A program made the position numbers and the translations under genes. The notes under the pieces are model-generated. The model was not told the DNA's origin and searched no databases. It saw only the letters and a program-made list of their open reading frames with translations. Shown here piece after piece: positions 17,947 to 26,572 of a DNA stretch of 64,000 bases; position 1 is the first letter of the stretch, and every line of letters starts with the position of its first letter. The stretch covers positions 1 to 64,000 of the forward strand of contig NZ_KB902499.1 in assembly GCF_000379525.1 (NCBI RefSeq), written 5' to 3'. This stretch comes from Lamprocystis purpurea DSM 4197 (lineage in GTDB: Bacteria > Pseudomonadota > Gammaproteobacteria > Chromatiales > Chromatiaceae).

Positions 17947-19053
17947 ATGCGTCCACTGTTCGCCGCCCTGCTGCTCGCCCTCCCGCTCACTCAGCCGCTC
18001 CCGGCCTGGGCCGATGAGCAACAACTGCCTGGTTCGATCGAGGTGGTGGCTGAGTTGCCCGTCAATCCCGGCAACCTGGCGGTGACTCCCGACGGGCGGG
18101 TCTTCGCCACGGTGCATCAGTTCCGCCGCGGGACTGCCCAACTGATCGAGATCACGGGGCCAGCGAGTTACCGTCCCTGGCCGGATGCGGCCTGGAACGG
18201 GTCCTTTGGTTCGGGGCCGGATGTGCTCAACAGCGCGCTCGGTATCCGGGTTGATCGCCAGGGGCGCCTGTGGGTGCTCGACAATGGCCTGGGCGATCCG
18301 CCGTTGATGCCGCACCAAACGCCCAAACTGCTGGCTTTTGCACTCGCCGACGGCAAGCCGGTCTATCGCTATGATTTTCCTCCGGAGACGGGGCCGGCGG
18401 GGAGTTTTCTGAACGACCTGGCAGTGGATGACGCGCGGGGCTTCGTGTACATCGCGGACGTGGGCGGCAGTCAGTCGCCCGCGCTGGTGGTCCTGGATCT
18501 CAATCAACGACGTTCACGGCGCTTCACCGCTTCGCCGGCATTACAGGCGGAAGACGTGGACCTGGTAGTCGAGGGCCGGGTGATCGGACCGCGGGGGGAG
18601 GACGGGAAGGTGAAGCCGGCCCGGATCGCGCTGAATCCCATCACCTTATCGGCAGACGGCGAGACGCTGTTTTTCGGGGCGATGAACGGGGAAACCTGGT
18701 ACCAGGTCCCGGCCCGGTTGCTGCGGGAGGGTGCGACGGATGCGGTGATCGCCGCGGCGATCACCAAGGCTGGACCCAAGCCGGTCTCGGACGGGGCCGC
18801 GACTGATGCCGCGGGACATCACTATTTCACTGACCTGGGGAGCAACGCCATCACCGTGCTGGGTCCTGACGGCCGCCTGGAGACCCTGGTCCAGGACGAT
18901 CGGCTGCTGTGGCCGGACGCGCTGAGCTTTGGCGAACCCGGTTGGCTTTACATTGCCGTCAACCAGTTGCATCGCGCGCCCTTCCTCAATGGCGGGGTCG
19001 AGGGTGCGGTGCCGCCGTTTCGGATCATGCGCGTTTATACCGGGCAGGATTAG
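17947..19053 (+). CDS. Secreted MRJP/yellow-like beta-propeller protein
   Basis: A 368-residue protein with a clear signal peptide (LFAALLLALPLTQPLPAWA) and a mature part resembling the major royal jelly protein/yellow family, whose bacterial members are secreted six-bladed propellers of unknown function. Matching segments include VTPDGRVFATVHQF, LGIRVDRQGRLWVLDNG, FLNDLAVDD, ALNPITLSADGETLFFGAMN and LWPDALSF. The ATG at 17947 has GGAG upstream and starts the signal peptide. It follows the carbonic anhydrase by 126 bases, but nothing suggests a shared role. Confidence 0.85.
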   Translation: MRPLFAALLLALPLTQPLPAWADEQQLPGSIEVVAELPVNPGNLAVTPDGRVFATVHQFRRGTAQLIEITGPASYRPWPDAAWNGSFGSGPDVLNSALGIRVDRQGRLWVLDNGLGDPPLMPHQTPKLLAFALADGKPVYRYDFPPETGPAGSFLNDLAVDDARGFVYIADVGGSQSPALVVLDLNQRRSRRFTASPALQAEDVDLVVEGRVIGPRGEDGKVKPARIALNPITLSADGETLFFGAMNGETWYQVPARLLREGATDAVIAAAITKAGPKPVSDGAATDAAGHHYFTDLGSNAITVLGPDGRLETLVQDDRLLWPDALSFGEPGWLYIAVNQLHRAPFLNGGVEGAVPPFRIMRVYTGQD

Positions 19054-19077
19054 GATGCGGCTTTGGCGTGCCGATCG

Positions 19078-19150
19078 TTGTCGTTGTCGTTGTCGTAATC
19101 GGAGAAGCGCCTCAATGTGGGCATGAGCAGCTCGCTGTCGATCGCGATTC
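19078..19150 (+). repeat. Short dispersed repeat, copy 1 (relative at 30340-30417)
   Basis: About 70 bases beginning TTGTCGNAATCGGAGAA and ending with TTCGA followed by a variant of TTTGCTAC, shared with 30340-30417 with the same order of conserved blocks. Both copies lie shortly after a stop codon on the same strand. Confidence 0.5.
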
Positions 19151-19269
19151 GACTCGCTACCAAGAGCGCATTCCGCACCGGTTCAGTCGGCGTTCAGGAA
19201 CCCCGGCCTAAGATGGCGCTCAAGGGTCGAGGCACGGGGCCTTGAGCCGACCTGAAGAGCGAAGCAACC

Positions 19270-19593
19270 ATGACGAAAATACACACTGGGTTCAAGATTG
19301 CGCTGGCCGTGGCGTTGACAGTGGCGCTCGGGCTTCCGGGGCTGGCGGCGGCGCGTGGGGGCGATGACCGGGGCGACGGACACCGGCGCGATTGGGATCG
19401 GGATCGTGGTGAACGGAGCTGGCACGACCGCAAGCCGCGGCATCATCATGACCATCGTCCGCGGCACCGATGCGACGACCGGCGCCCGGTGGCTATCCGC
19501 CAGCCGATCTACATGGAACCTCGCGCGCCGGTGATCATGCCGGGCCTCGGCTTGGGGAATGGTGTGACCCTGATGTTGCGCAGTGATTGGTAA
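19270..19593 (+). CDS. Small secreted His/Arg/Asp-rich protein
   Basis: A 107-residue protein with a signal peptide (IALAVALTVALGLPGLAAA). The mature part has a highly charged middle, about residues 30-75, dominated by His, Arg and Asp with runs such as RHHHDHRPRH, then a hydrophobic end (PRAPVIMPGLGLGNGVTL). Its composition suggests metal binding in the periplasm, somewhat like RcnB-type proteins, but I cannot assign a family. It is separate from its neighbours. Confidence 0.6.
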   Translation: MTKIHTGFKIALAVALTVALGLPGLAAARGGDDRGDGHRRDWDRDRGERSWHDRKPRHHHDHRPRHRCDDRRPVAIRQPIYMEPRAPVIMPGLGLGNGVTLMLRSDW

Positions 19594-19702
19594 CACCGGC
19601 CCTGGTCAGGTTGAGGGTGCGGCGTGTCGACGCGGGTCACGGCTCGGCGGAGGCTATGCTACATTCCCGGTCATCCGGCCGGCACCCGAACTCGACCTAC
19701 CC

Positions 19703-19987
19703 ATGCAGCCCACTCCCATCCTGTTCGTCGTCCTCTCCCTGGCGGCCCTGGCCGGGCCGGTCGGCGTCTGCGCGGCGCCGCCGGTGGCCGCGGTCGTGAA
19801 TCCGCTGCCACTCCTGGTCGGCCGGGGCGGTGGCGCCTCCTCAGCCGCGGAGGCTGCCGAGGCGGCGCGGCGCCAGACCGGCGGCAAGGTGCTCTCGGTC
19901 CGTGAAACCAGCGGCGGCTATGAGGTCAAGGTCCTCACCCCATCGGGTGAGGTCCGGATGGTCTTCATCTCCGGTTCCGGGAGCTGA
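19703..19987 (+). CDS. PepSY-like small secreted protein
   Basis: A 94-residue exported protein: signal peptide FVVLSLAALAGPVGVCA, then one PepSY-like domain with AAEAARRQTGGKVLSVRET and YEVKVLTPSGEVRMVFI. Genes of this kind often stand directly before PhoP/QseB-like two-component systems and may modulate the sensor or be regulated by it; that gene order is seen here, with the response regulator starting 161 bases downstream. The stop codon overlaps the first base of an inverted-repeat element that fills the gap. Confidence 0.7.
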   Translation: MQPTPILFVVLSLAALAGPVGVCAAPPVAAVVNPLPLLVGRGGGASSAAEAAEAARRQTGGKVLSVRETSGGYEVKVLTPSGEVRMVFISGSGS

Positions 19988-20114
19988 GGTGATTTCCGGG
20001 AATGAACACCCCCAACAGCGCATGTCTGCAAGATCCATAGGGCTATAGGGGCGCCTGTAGGGGCGACATGAGTCGCCCGATCACGTCGGAAAAATTCTTT
20101 CCCGGAAATCACCT
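19987..20114. mobile_element. 128-bp element with 16-bp perfect terminal inverted repeats
   Basis: AGGTGATTTCCGGGAA at 19987-20002 is repeated exactly in inverse at 20099-20114. The 96-base interior contains a second hairpin, GGGCGAC-ATGA-GTCGCCC. No coding sequence is present. Size and termini fit a MITE-type non-autonomous element; I do not see a target-site duplication. It separates the PepSY-like gene from the response regulator and may have inserted into their shared transcript. Confidence 0.6.
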
Positions 20115-20148
20115 GAGTCTGCCCGATGTCAACCGCCGCGAGAACCCG

Positions 20149-20832
20149 ATGCGTATCCTGGTGATCGAGGACGAGGCGGCGCTGCGTACGCAGTTGACTG
20201 ACCGACTGCTCCGCGAGGGCTTTCGGGTGGACGACAGCGGGAACGGCGACGAGGGATTCTATCTGGCGACCGAGTACCCGTTCGATGCGGCGGTGGTGGA
20301 CCTGGGTCTGCCGGGGATGCCGGGCATCGAGATCATTCGCCGCTTGCGCGCGGCCGGCAACCGTCTTCCGGTGCTGGTGCTCACTGCCCGCGGCCGCTGG
20401 CAGGAGAAGGTCGAGGGATTGGAGGCGGGGGCGGACGACTATCTGGCCAAGCCGTTCGAGATGGAGGAGTTGCTGGCCCGGCTGCGCGCCCTGCTGCGTC
20501 GCGCCGCGGGCGCGGCGACTGCCGAGTTGATCGCGGGTCCGGTGCGCCTGGACCGCGCCGGGCAGCGGGTGGCGGTGGACGGCCGGCCGGTCGACCTGAC
20601 CGACTTCGAGTTCCGCCTCCTGGAGCGGCTGATGACGGAACGCGGACGCGTATTATCCAAGCGTGAGTTGGCTGACTATCTCTATCCCCATGACGAGGAC
20701 CGGGACAGCAATGTGCTGGAGGTGCTGCTCGGGCGCTTGCGGCGCAAGCTGGATCCGGACGGCCGCCTGGCGCCGATCGAGACCTTGCGCGGCCGGGGCT
20801 ATCGCTTCGTCCTGGGGCATGACCCGGCGTGA
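20149..20832 (+). CDS. PhoP/QseB-like response regulator (OmpR family)
   Basis: A 227-residue transcription factor. Residues 1-120 are a receiver domain (VIEDEAAL, phosphoacceptor Asp in VVDLGLPG, YLAKPF) and 125-223 an OmpR-type winged helix (LTDFEFRLLERLMTERGRVLSK ... DSNVLEVLLGRLRRKL ... RGRGYRFVL, here quoted in pieces). The receiver and winged-helix sequences resemble the PhoP/QseB group. It overlaps the sensor gene by four bases (GTGA), so the pair is made together. The ATG at 20149 is where the receiver fold begins. Confidence 0.9.
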   Translation: MRILVIEDEAALRTQLTDRLLREGFRVDDSGNGDEGFYLATEYPFDAAVVDLGLPGMPGIEIIRRLRAAGNRLPVLVLTARGRWQEKVEGLEAGADDYLAKPFEMEELLARLRALLRRAAGAATAELIAGPVRLDRAGQRVAVDGRPVDLTDFEFRLLERLMTERGRVLSKRELADYLYPHDEDRDSNVLEVLLGRLRRKLDPDGRLAPIETLRGRGYRFVLGHDPA

Positions 20833-22163
20833 GATCGCTGCAGACGCGGGTCACGGCGGTTGCCGCCCTGGTGCTGGTGGTGTTCATGGTGCTCGCCGGC
20901 CTGGCCTTGGAGCGCGCCTTTCAGGCCAGTGCCCGCTCGGCACGCGAGGAGCGACTGCTGGGGCAGGTCTATCTGCTGATGGCGGCGGCGGATGCTGACG
21001 ATGTTGGTCTGACTCTGCCCCGCGCGTTGGCCGAGGCCCGCTTCAGTCTGCCTGATTCGGGGCTTTATGGGCAGGTGAGTGACGCCGCGGGTCGGACGGT
21101 GTGGCGTTCGGTCTCGGCCATTGATCAGCGGATTCCGTTCGCGACCGGGCTGGCGCCGGGTGAGCGCCGCTTCCACGAGGCGCACGACGGGCACGGCAAC
21201 GCTTATTTCGTCGAGGGCTACGGGGTCCTCTGGACGATTGGTCCGGCCCCCCGCGCCTACACTTTCAGCGTGGCCGAGGATCTCACCGAGTACCGGCGCG
21301 AGTTGGCCGGATTTCGCGGCAGCCTGACCGGCTGGCTGGGGGCCATGTCGATCATCTTGCTCGCGGCCCTGCTGTCGGCGCTGCGCTGGGGGCTGGCGCC
21401 GTTGCGGCGGGTGGCGAACGAGGTCGCCGCGTGCGAGGCCGGAGCGCAGGATCGCCTGCATGGTGTCTATCCGCGGGAACTCCGCGCACTCACCGACAAT
21501 CTCAATGCATTGTTGGCTCATGAGTCGGCCCGCCAGACCCGGCTCGGCAATGCCCTGGCAGACTTGGCCCATAGCCTGAAGACCCCGCTGGCGGTGCTGC
21601 GCGGGGCGCTTGGCGAGGCGTCGCTGCAGCCCGCGCTGGCCGCGCGGCTCGTGGAGCAAATCCACCGGATGGACGCGATCGTCGCCTATCAGTTGGAACG
21701 CGCCCGCGCGCGACCCCTGGCCGCGCTGGCCGCGCCGGTGCCGGTCGCGCAGGTCGTGGAGCGGCTGATCGCGACGCTGACCAAGCTGCACGCCGGGCGC
21801 GCCGTTGCCGTCACCCTGGATCTGGAACCCGGGCTCATCTTCCGCGGGGTCGAGGGCGACCTGCTGGAGGTGCTCGGCAACCTGCTCGATAATGCCTGCA
21901 AGTGGTGCCGCACTCAGGTTGACATTGGCGGTCGGCGGGAGGGGGGAACGCTGGTGCTGTGGGTCAGGGACGATGGCCCCGGTATCCCGCCGGACCAAGT
22001 GCGTGCGGTGATCGAGCGCGGCGCGCGCGCGGATTTGTCCACCCCCGGACACGGCATCGGATTGGCCGTGGTTCACGAGATCTGCCGCGCCTATGGGGGT
22101 GATCTGGTGCTCACCGACAGCCCCGTCGGTGGTACCTTGGCACGGGTCCGGTTAGCGGCTTGA
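20829..22163 (+). CDS. PhoQ-like sensor histidine kinase
   Basis: A 444-residue membrane sensor starting at a GTG that overlaps the regulator stop. Membrane helices lie at about residues 7-29 and 165-188 and flank a periplasmic domain of about 130 residues. The HAMP-like linker is followed by a dimerisation helix with ADLAHSLKTPLAVL, the His box form typical of PhoQ-type kinases, and an ATPase domain with LGNLLDNACKW, DDGPGI and GHGIGLAVV. Partner of the preceding regulator. The signal is unknown; PhoQ relatives sense divalent cations or membrane stress. Confidence 0.9.
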   Translation: MRSLQTRVTAVAALVLVVFMVLAGLALERAFQASARSAREERLLGQVYLLMAAADADDVGLTLPRALAEARFSLPDSGLYGQVSDAAGRTVWRSVSAIDQRIPFATGLAPGERRFHEAHDGHGNAYFVEGYGVLWTIGPAPRAYTFSVAEDLTEYRRELAGFRGSLTGWLGAMSIILLAALLSALRWGLAPLRRVANEVAACEAGAQDRLHGVYPRELRALTDNLNALLAHESARQTRLGNALADLAHSLKTPLAVLRGALGEASLQPALAARLVEQIHRMDAIVAYQLERARARPLAALAAPVPVAQVVERLIATLTKLHAGRAVAVTLDLEPGLIFRGVEGDLLEVLGNLLDNACKWCRTQVDIGGRREGGTLVLWVRDDGPGIPPDQVRAVIERGARADLSTPGHGIGLAVVHEICRAYGGDLVLTDSPVGGTLARVRLAA

Positions 22164-22197
22164 TGGTTCCGTAACGGGTTCGTCACTGCCGGGATCA

Positions 22198-22217
22198 GGC
22201 GATTGCCGGAAATCGCC
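22198..22217 (+). terminator. Possible terminator hairpin after the PhoQ-like gene
   Basis: GGCGATT and AATCGCC form a seven-bp stem around a six-base loop, 34 bases after the stop codon. No strong T-tract follows, so the hairpin is only a candidate. Confidence 0.35.
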
Positions 22218-22329
22218 TCATTCCATCAACGCCGTTGCCTCCCTGTCATTGCAGCTACGCGGGTCAGTCCGGACAGCGCCTGACGACGCCGATTTTTGCT
22301 GGCTCATCTATTCGACCTAAGGACCCTTC

Positions 22330-24549
22330 ATGCCCACATCGAACCATACCCTGCTCCCGAACCAGGATCTGATCGTCGGCTGCGAATGCCCCGCAGGTTG
22401 GGCCGAACCCCTCTATATCCATTGGTGGGACGGCGCGCCTGGCGGCGGGGGCAGCGGGTGGCCGGGCGTGCCGATGCAGCCCGACCCCGAGCGGGCGGGC
22501 TGGTACCTGCACCGGTTTCCGAATACCCGCGTGATGCATCTGATTTTCAACGATGGTCAAGGTCACCAGACCCCGGATCATGTGCGCGAGCGCAACGGTT
22601 GGCTGGATGCCCGGGGGCACTGGCACAATCAGGCGCCGGCCGTCAGCGCGGTCGCGCCGCCGCCCGCGGAGCCGGCCGCCGCGCACCAGTCGGCACCCGT
22701 GGTCGCCTGGACCGCGGAGGCCCCGTTGGCGCCGGTCGGGGAACGCACTGATTTTCGCGAAGAGACGATCTATTTCTTGATCACCACGCGGTTCTACGAC
22801 GGCGACCCGTCGAACAATTTCTTCTGCCGCGACCGCATCCGTTTCGACGCGGCGGGTCAGGCGGTCGATCCGCATTGGCGCGGGGACTTCAAGGGGTTGA
22901 TCGCGCGGCTGGACTACATCCGTGATCTGGGTTTCACGGCGATCTGGATCACCCCGCCGGTCGAGAACCGCTCCGGGCTCGACTACCACGGCTATCACCC
23001 CTATGACTGGACCCGGGTCGACCCGCGCCTGGAGTCTCCCGGCGCCACCTATCGGGACCTGATCGACGCGGCCCACGCCCAGGGGATCAAGATCATCCAG
23101 GACGTCGTGCTGAACCATTCCTGTCAGTACGGCATCCGCGGCCAGGTCCACATCGACCATCTGCCGATCAAATACTATGTGCCGCAGGGTTCCGCGCCGG
23201 GGCGGGTGAATCACGGACCCTATCAGGGCAACCTGGGCAACTATGCCTGGCCGAACCGGGACGATATCGACAACCCGCTGGCTCCCGACTGGTGGCGTGA
23301 GCGCCATCTATCCGACCCCGAGGGGTGCGAGCCCCTGGTCGACCCCAAGACCGGCGAGACCGTTCCCAAGGCCGGCTATAACCCCGGACGCTTCTTCGGG
23401 GTGGATGCCAACCAGTTGGATCCGGAGTGGTTCCACCAGGAAGGCTTCATTTGCGGCGGCGATTGGGAGAGCACCCATCCGCTGCAGCACAAACACCTGG
23501 CGGGTGACTGCATCGACCTGGCCACCAATCGGCAGAACGTGAAGGACTACCTGATCGGGGCCATCAACGGTTATCTGGACCTGGGTGTGGATGCGCTGCG
23601 CATCGATACCGTGAAGCATGTGGAACGCGACAACCTGCTCGAGTACGTCAATGCCTGGAAGGCCCACAAGCCGGGGCTGTTCGTCTTCGGCGAGAATCTG
23701 GTCAAAGGCTATGGTTGGGGCGACCTGGGCGGCGGCGACAACGGCCCGAGCCAGATCCGCCCCTGGTGGTACACGCGCCTGGGTCATGACCCGCGTGACC
23801 CCAACGCGGGCGGCGACTCGGGCTTCTCGGTGCTCGATTTCGGGCTCTTCTCCACCTTCCGCGACACGGTGAGCAAGGGAACCTACGGCGGCACGGCACA
23901 GATTCTGTCGATGGACTGGATCTATGGCGATGTGACCAGCCTGGTGACCTTCCTGCAGAACCACGACGTGGGTCCGGACAATGACTTCAAGTTCCGTTTC
24001 AAGGGCGATGACTGGATGGCCGCGGCGGCCTATAACCTGATCTGGACGGCGCGGGGCATTCCCTGCCTCTACTACGGCGAGGAGATCGCGTTCATGCGGG
24101 GCGCTCCCCAGGATGTCGAGGGTGAAAAAGATACCCTGGATCAGACCGGCCGCGCCTATTTTGGCGACCACCTGATCGATGAGCGGATCGGCCAGACCCA
24201 GTCCCACCCGCTCTACCAGCACATCAAGCGGCTCAACCAGATTCGCCGTGCCGTCCCCGCGCTGCAGAAAGCGCAGATGACCCAGGTGAGCGAGTGGGGC
24301 AGCGGCATGCGTTTCGTCCGCGACCTGTCGGGCGAGGGCAGCTATGCCGTGATCGGGCTCGCCATCGGCTCCGACCAGTCGGTGACGGTCGAGGGGGTGC
24401 GCGACGGCATCTACCGCGATGCGGTGACCGGTCGCGAAGTTCAGGTCCACGACGGGCGGCTGAGCTTCAGCGTGCATGCCAATTCCGCCGGAATCTACGT
24501 CCTGGACGGACCCGGCAAAGTGGGGGTGGACGGCGTCTACCTGCGCTGA
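22330..24549 (+). CDS. GH13 alpha-amylase family enzyme with N-terminal starch-binding-like domain
   Basis: A 739-residue glycoside hydrolase without a signal peptide, so probably cytoplasmic and acting on glycogen or maltodextrins. Residues about 10-95 (IHWWDGAPGG, WYLHRFPNT) resemble a starch-binding module; a Pro/Ala linker follows; the catalytic barrel spans about 140-640. The GH13 regions are clear: DVVLNHS, the nucleophile Asp in VDALRIDTVKH, the acid/base Glu in FVFGENL, and the third acid in FLQNHDVGPD. A C-terminal beta domain ends the protein. It is alone on its message; specificity (amylase versus related hydrolase) cannot be read off. Confidence 0.92.
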   Translation: MPTSNHTLLPNQDLIVGCECPAGWAEPLYIHWWDGAPGGGGSGWPGVPMQPDPERAGWYLHRFPNTRVMHLIFNDGQGHQTPDHVRERNGWLDARGHWHNQAPAVSAVAPPPAEPAAAHQSAPVVAWTAEAPLAPVGERTDFREETIYFLITTRFYDGDPSNNFFCRDRIRFDAAGQAVDPHWRGDFKGLIARLDYIRDLGFTAIWITPPVENRSGLDYHGYHPYDWTRVDPRLESPGATYRDLIDAAHAQGIKIIQDVVLNHSCQYGIRGQVHIDHLPIKYYVPQGSAPGRVNHGPYQGNLGNYAWPNRDDIDNPLAPDWWRERHLSDPEGCEPLVDPKTGETVPKAGYNPGRFFGVDANQLDPEWFHQEGFICGGDWESTHPLQHKHLAGDCIDLATNRQNVKDYLIGAINGYLDLGVDALRIDTVKHVERDNLLEYVNAWKAHKPGLFVFGENLVKGYGWGDLGGGDNGPSQIRPWWYTRLGHDPRDPNAGGDSGFSVLDFGLFSTFRDTVSKGTYGGTAQILSMDWIYGDVTSLVTFLQNHDVGPDNDFKFRFKGDDWMAAAAYNLIWTARGIPCLYYGEEIAFMRGAPQDVEGEKDTLDQTGRAYFGDHLIDERIGQTQSHPLYQHIKRLNQIRRAVPALQKAQMTQVSEWGSGMRFVRDLSGEGSYAVIGLAIGSDQSVTVEGVRDGIYRDAVTGREVQVHDGRLSFSVHANSAGIYVLDGPGKVGVDGVYLR

Positions 24550-24563
24550 GCGAATCGCCCCTT

Positions 24564-24621
24564 GGAGTCCAAGGCTTCAGCCTTGGCGCGGCGCCGTTCC
24601 AGGGCTGAAGCCCTGGACTCC
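24564..24621. repeat. Inverted repeat between the amylase and a convergent gene
   Basis: The 23-base arms 24564-24586 and 24599-24621 are complementary with two mismatches (left arm starts GGAGTCCAAGGC, right arm ends GCCCTGGACTCC) around 12 bases. It lies between two convergent genes and could act as a bidirectional terminator, but its form also resembles dispersed palindromic elements. Confidence 0.6.
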
Positions 24622-24633
24622 GCGTCGCTCCGA

Positions 24634-25053
24634 CTACAGGAGTTTCACCAGCGCCGCGATGGCTCCCACCTGCGCGAACATCAGCGGGATCAACCACAGC
24701 AACAGGCTGTTGCGGCTCCGTTCGATCCCGGTCTTGACCTCGCCGCGCAGTTGCTCGATATCGGTCTTGACCGCGCCGCGCAGTTGCTCGATCTGCACCG
24801 TCAGGTCCGCGCGCACCTGGGCGATTTCCTTCTGCAACCGCAGTTCGGTTTCGCTCAAGTCGGCGCGCACTTGGGCGATTTCTTTCTGCAACCGTAGCTC
24901 GCTCTCGCGCAGATGCCCTTGGGTGACCAGGTCCGGCAGGTGCGGATAGCGTTCCTCCAGCCGCTCGAAGGCCTCCGCGATCACGCGCGCGCGGGCCCGT
25001 TCGTCCGGCGCAGTGGCCAGTGCTTCGTACAGTTGTACCACCGAGGTGGCCAT
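24634..25053 (-). CDS. Coiled-coil protein with C-terminal membrane anchor
   Basis: A 139-residue protein. Residues about 5-45 are helical; 50-110 form a heptad coiled coil built from exact tandem repeats: ELRLQKEIAQVRADL occurs twice, then IEQLRGAVKTD and IEQLRGEVKTG. Residues about 117-138 are one hydrophobic helix (LLLWLIPLMFAQVGAIAALV). The arrangement resembles the DUF1640/CCDC90 group of membrane-anchored coiled coils, whose function in bacteria is unclear. AGGAG eight bases before the ATG at 25053 fixes the start. The gap 25054-25408 that follows contains nothing I can support. Confidence 0.75.
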   Translation of the reverse strand: MATSVVQLYEALATAPDERARARVIAEAFERLEERYPHLPDLVTQGHLRESELRLQKEIAQVRADLSETELRLQKEIAQVRADLTVQIEQLRGAVKTDIEQLRGEVKTGIERSRNSLLLWLIPLMFAQVGAIAALVKLL

Positions 25054-25408
25054 GCGCAATGCTCCTGATCAAGAAACCGCCCACCTTGCCCCCGCCAATG
25101 GTATCAAAGTGCGGGCAGCCCTGGGGAAGCGCATGGTCGCCGAATTGCGGGCGTACATCACCCCGCTGGTTGGACCAACCAGTCGAGTGCGCGGTTGGCG
25201 AACGGCCCCCGGCAGCTGATCGGCGCGGGCCTAGCGCGAGAGGTGCGCCGGGTGGTCGGAGTCGAGCAGGCGCGTGTTGGCGTCTGGGCCTCAATGGAGC
25301 CGAGGGCGCTCAGGTTCCCCCAGACTCCTGGCGCGGGGTTTCCTTAGGGCTCCGTGCCCGTCCCCGGCTATACTCGCGCCCCAAGTCCTTCGGCCCGGTA
25401 GCACCCGT

Positions 25409-26173
25409 ATGGAAGAAACCCCAGTTCCTCGTAAACGTCCCCGCGGCATCTATCTGCTGCCCAATCTGTTCACCACCGCGGCACTGTTCGCCGGGTTCTA
25501 CGCCGTGCTCGCGGCCACCCAGGGGCGGTTCGAAGCCTCCGCCATCGCCATCTTCGCGGCCATGCTGCTCGACGGGTTCGATGGGCGCGTGGCCCGCATG
25601 ACCCACACCCAGACCGCCTTCGGGGCCGAGTACGACAGCCTGTCGGACATGGTGGCCTTCGGGGTCGCCCCGGCCCTGGTCGCCTACCACTGGGCCTTGG
25701 GCGGGCTCGGCAAGGTGGGTTGGCTGGCCGCTTTCGTTTACTGCGCCGCCGCGGCCTTGCGCCTGGCCCGGTTCAACACGCAGGTGGGAACGGCGGACAA
25801 ACGCTTCTTCCAGGGGCTCCCCAGCCCCTCGGCCGCCGCCATCGTGGCGGGCGGTGTCTGGATCGGTGCCGACCAGGGAATCGATCCCTCCTATGTTTCC
25901 TGGCTCGCGGCCTTCCTGACGGCCGGGGCCGGACTGCTGATGGTCAGCAACTTCCGCTATTGGAGCTTCAAGCAGCTCGATGTTCAGGGGCGGGTGTCCT
26001 TTCTGCTGGCCGTGGTGGTGATGCTGGCGGTCGCCCTGATCCTGATCCATCCCCCCGTGGTGCTGTTCCTGGGCTTCTTGGGGTATGCCGTCTCGGGTCC
26101 GGTCTGGACCCTGCTCCAGTTGCGCGAACGGCGCGCCAGCCGCCGCCACGGCCGCCCGGCCGGCGGGGGCTGA
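25409..26173 (+). CDS. pssA: CDP-diacylglycerol--serine O-phosphatidyltransferase
   Basis: A 254-residue membrane enzyme making phosphatidylserine from CDP-diacylglycerol and serine, first step toward phosphatidylethanolamine. The CDP-alcohol phosphotransferase motif D-G-x2-A-R-x8-G-x3-D-x3-D is complete between residues about 52 and 75 (DGFDGRVARM ... GAEYDSLSD). RGIYLLPNLFTTAALFAGFY at the N-terminus is characteristic of this class of PssA. Several further membrane helices follow. The ATG at 25409 leaves a short basic lead before the first helix. Confidence 0.95.
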   Translation: MEETPVPRKRPRGIYLLPNLFTTAALFAGFYAVLAATQGRFEASAIAIFAAMLLDGFDGRVARMTHTQTAFGAEYDSLSDMVAFGVAPALVAYHWALGGLGKVGWLAAFVYCAAAALRLARFNTQVGTADKRFFQGLPSPSAAAIVAGGVWIGADQGIDPSYVSWLAAFLTAGAGLLMVSNFRYWSFKQLDVQGRVSFLLAVVVMLAVALILIHPPVVLFLGFLGYAVSGPVWTLLQLRERRASRRHGRPAGGG

Positions 26174-26228
26174 ACGGACTGACCGTCGACGGCCGTGACG
26201 ATTTCCGAGATCGATATATACTCTGTAG

Positions 26229-26474
26229 GTGCGTGACGACGCGGCCATCCGCCGCGTCTTCTTCCCGCGGACCATCGACGCCCTCCTGGCCGACCCAGGG
26301 TGGTTCGTCGAAGGACGCGGGGATCAGTGGCTGATCTATCGACTGTCGGAGCGGGTGGCGTCACGCCGGATAGCCGCGTTCCTGGACCATGCCATCGCGT
26401 TGATCGAGCGGCTTGCCGGCCGCGCCGAGGGTGTCAGAACGGAGGAGTCATCGTGCATTGCCCTGAGTTGTTGA
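26229..26474 (+). CDS. Small hypothetical protein
   Basis: An 81-residue open frame from a GTG at 26229. The middle (FFPRTIDALLADPGWFVEG, then DQWLIYRLSERV) looks like folded protein rather than noise, but I recognise no family. It ends six bases before the earliest possible start of the multihaem cytochrome, so it could be the first gene of that operon or a truncated remnant. No strong ribosome site is seen. Confidence 0.35.
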   Translation: MRDDAAIRRVFFPRTIDALLADPGWFVEGRGDQWLIYRLSERVASRRIAAFLDHAIALIERLAGRAEGVRTEESSCIALSC

Positions 26475-26572
26475 GTGCCATGCCTGAGTCAGCCCTTGCA
26501 GCGATTTTTCGAACCAGGTTCTACAGGGTTTCGGTCGATTGGTTCCGGCAGGTTCCGGCGACGCCCCGCACG

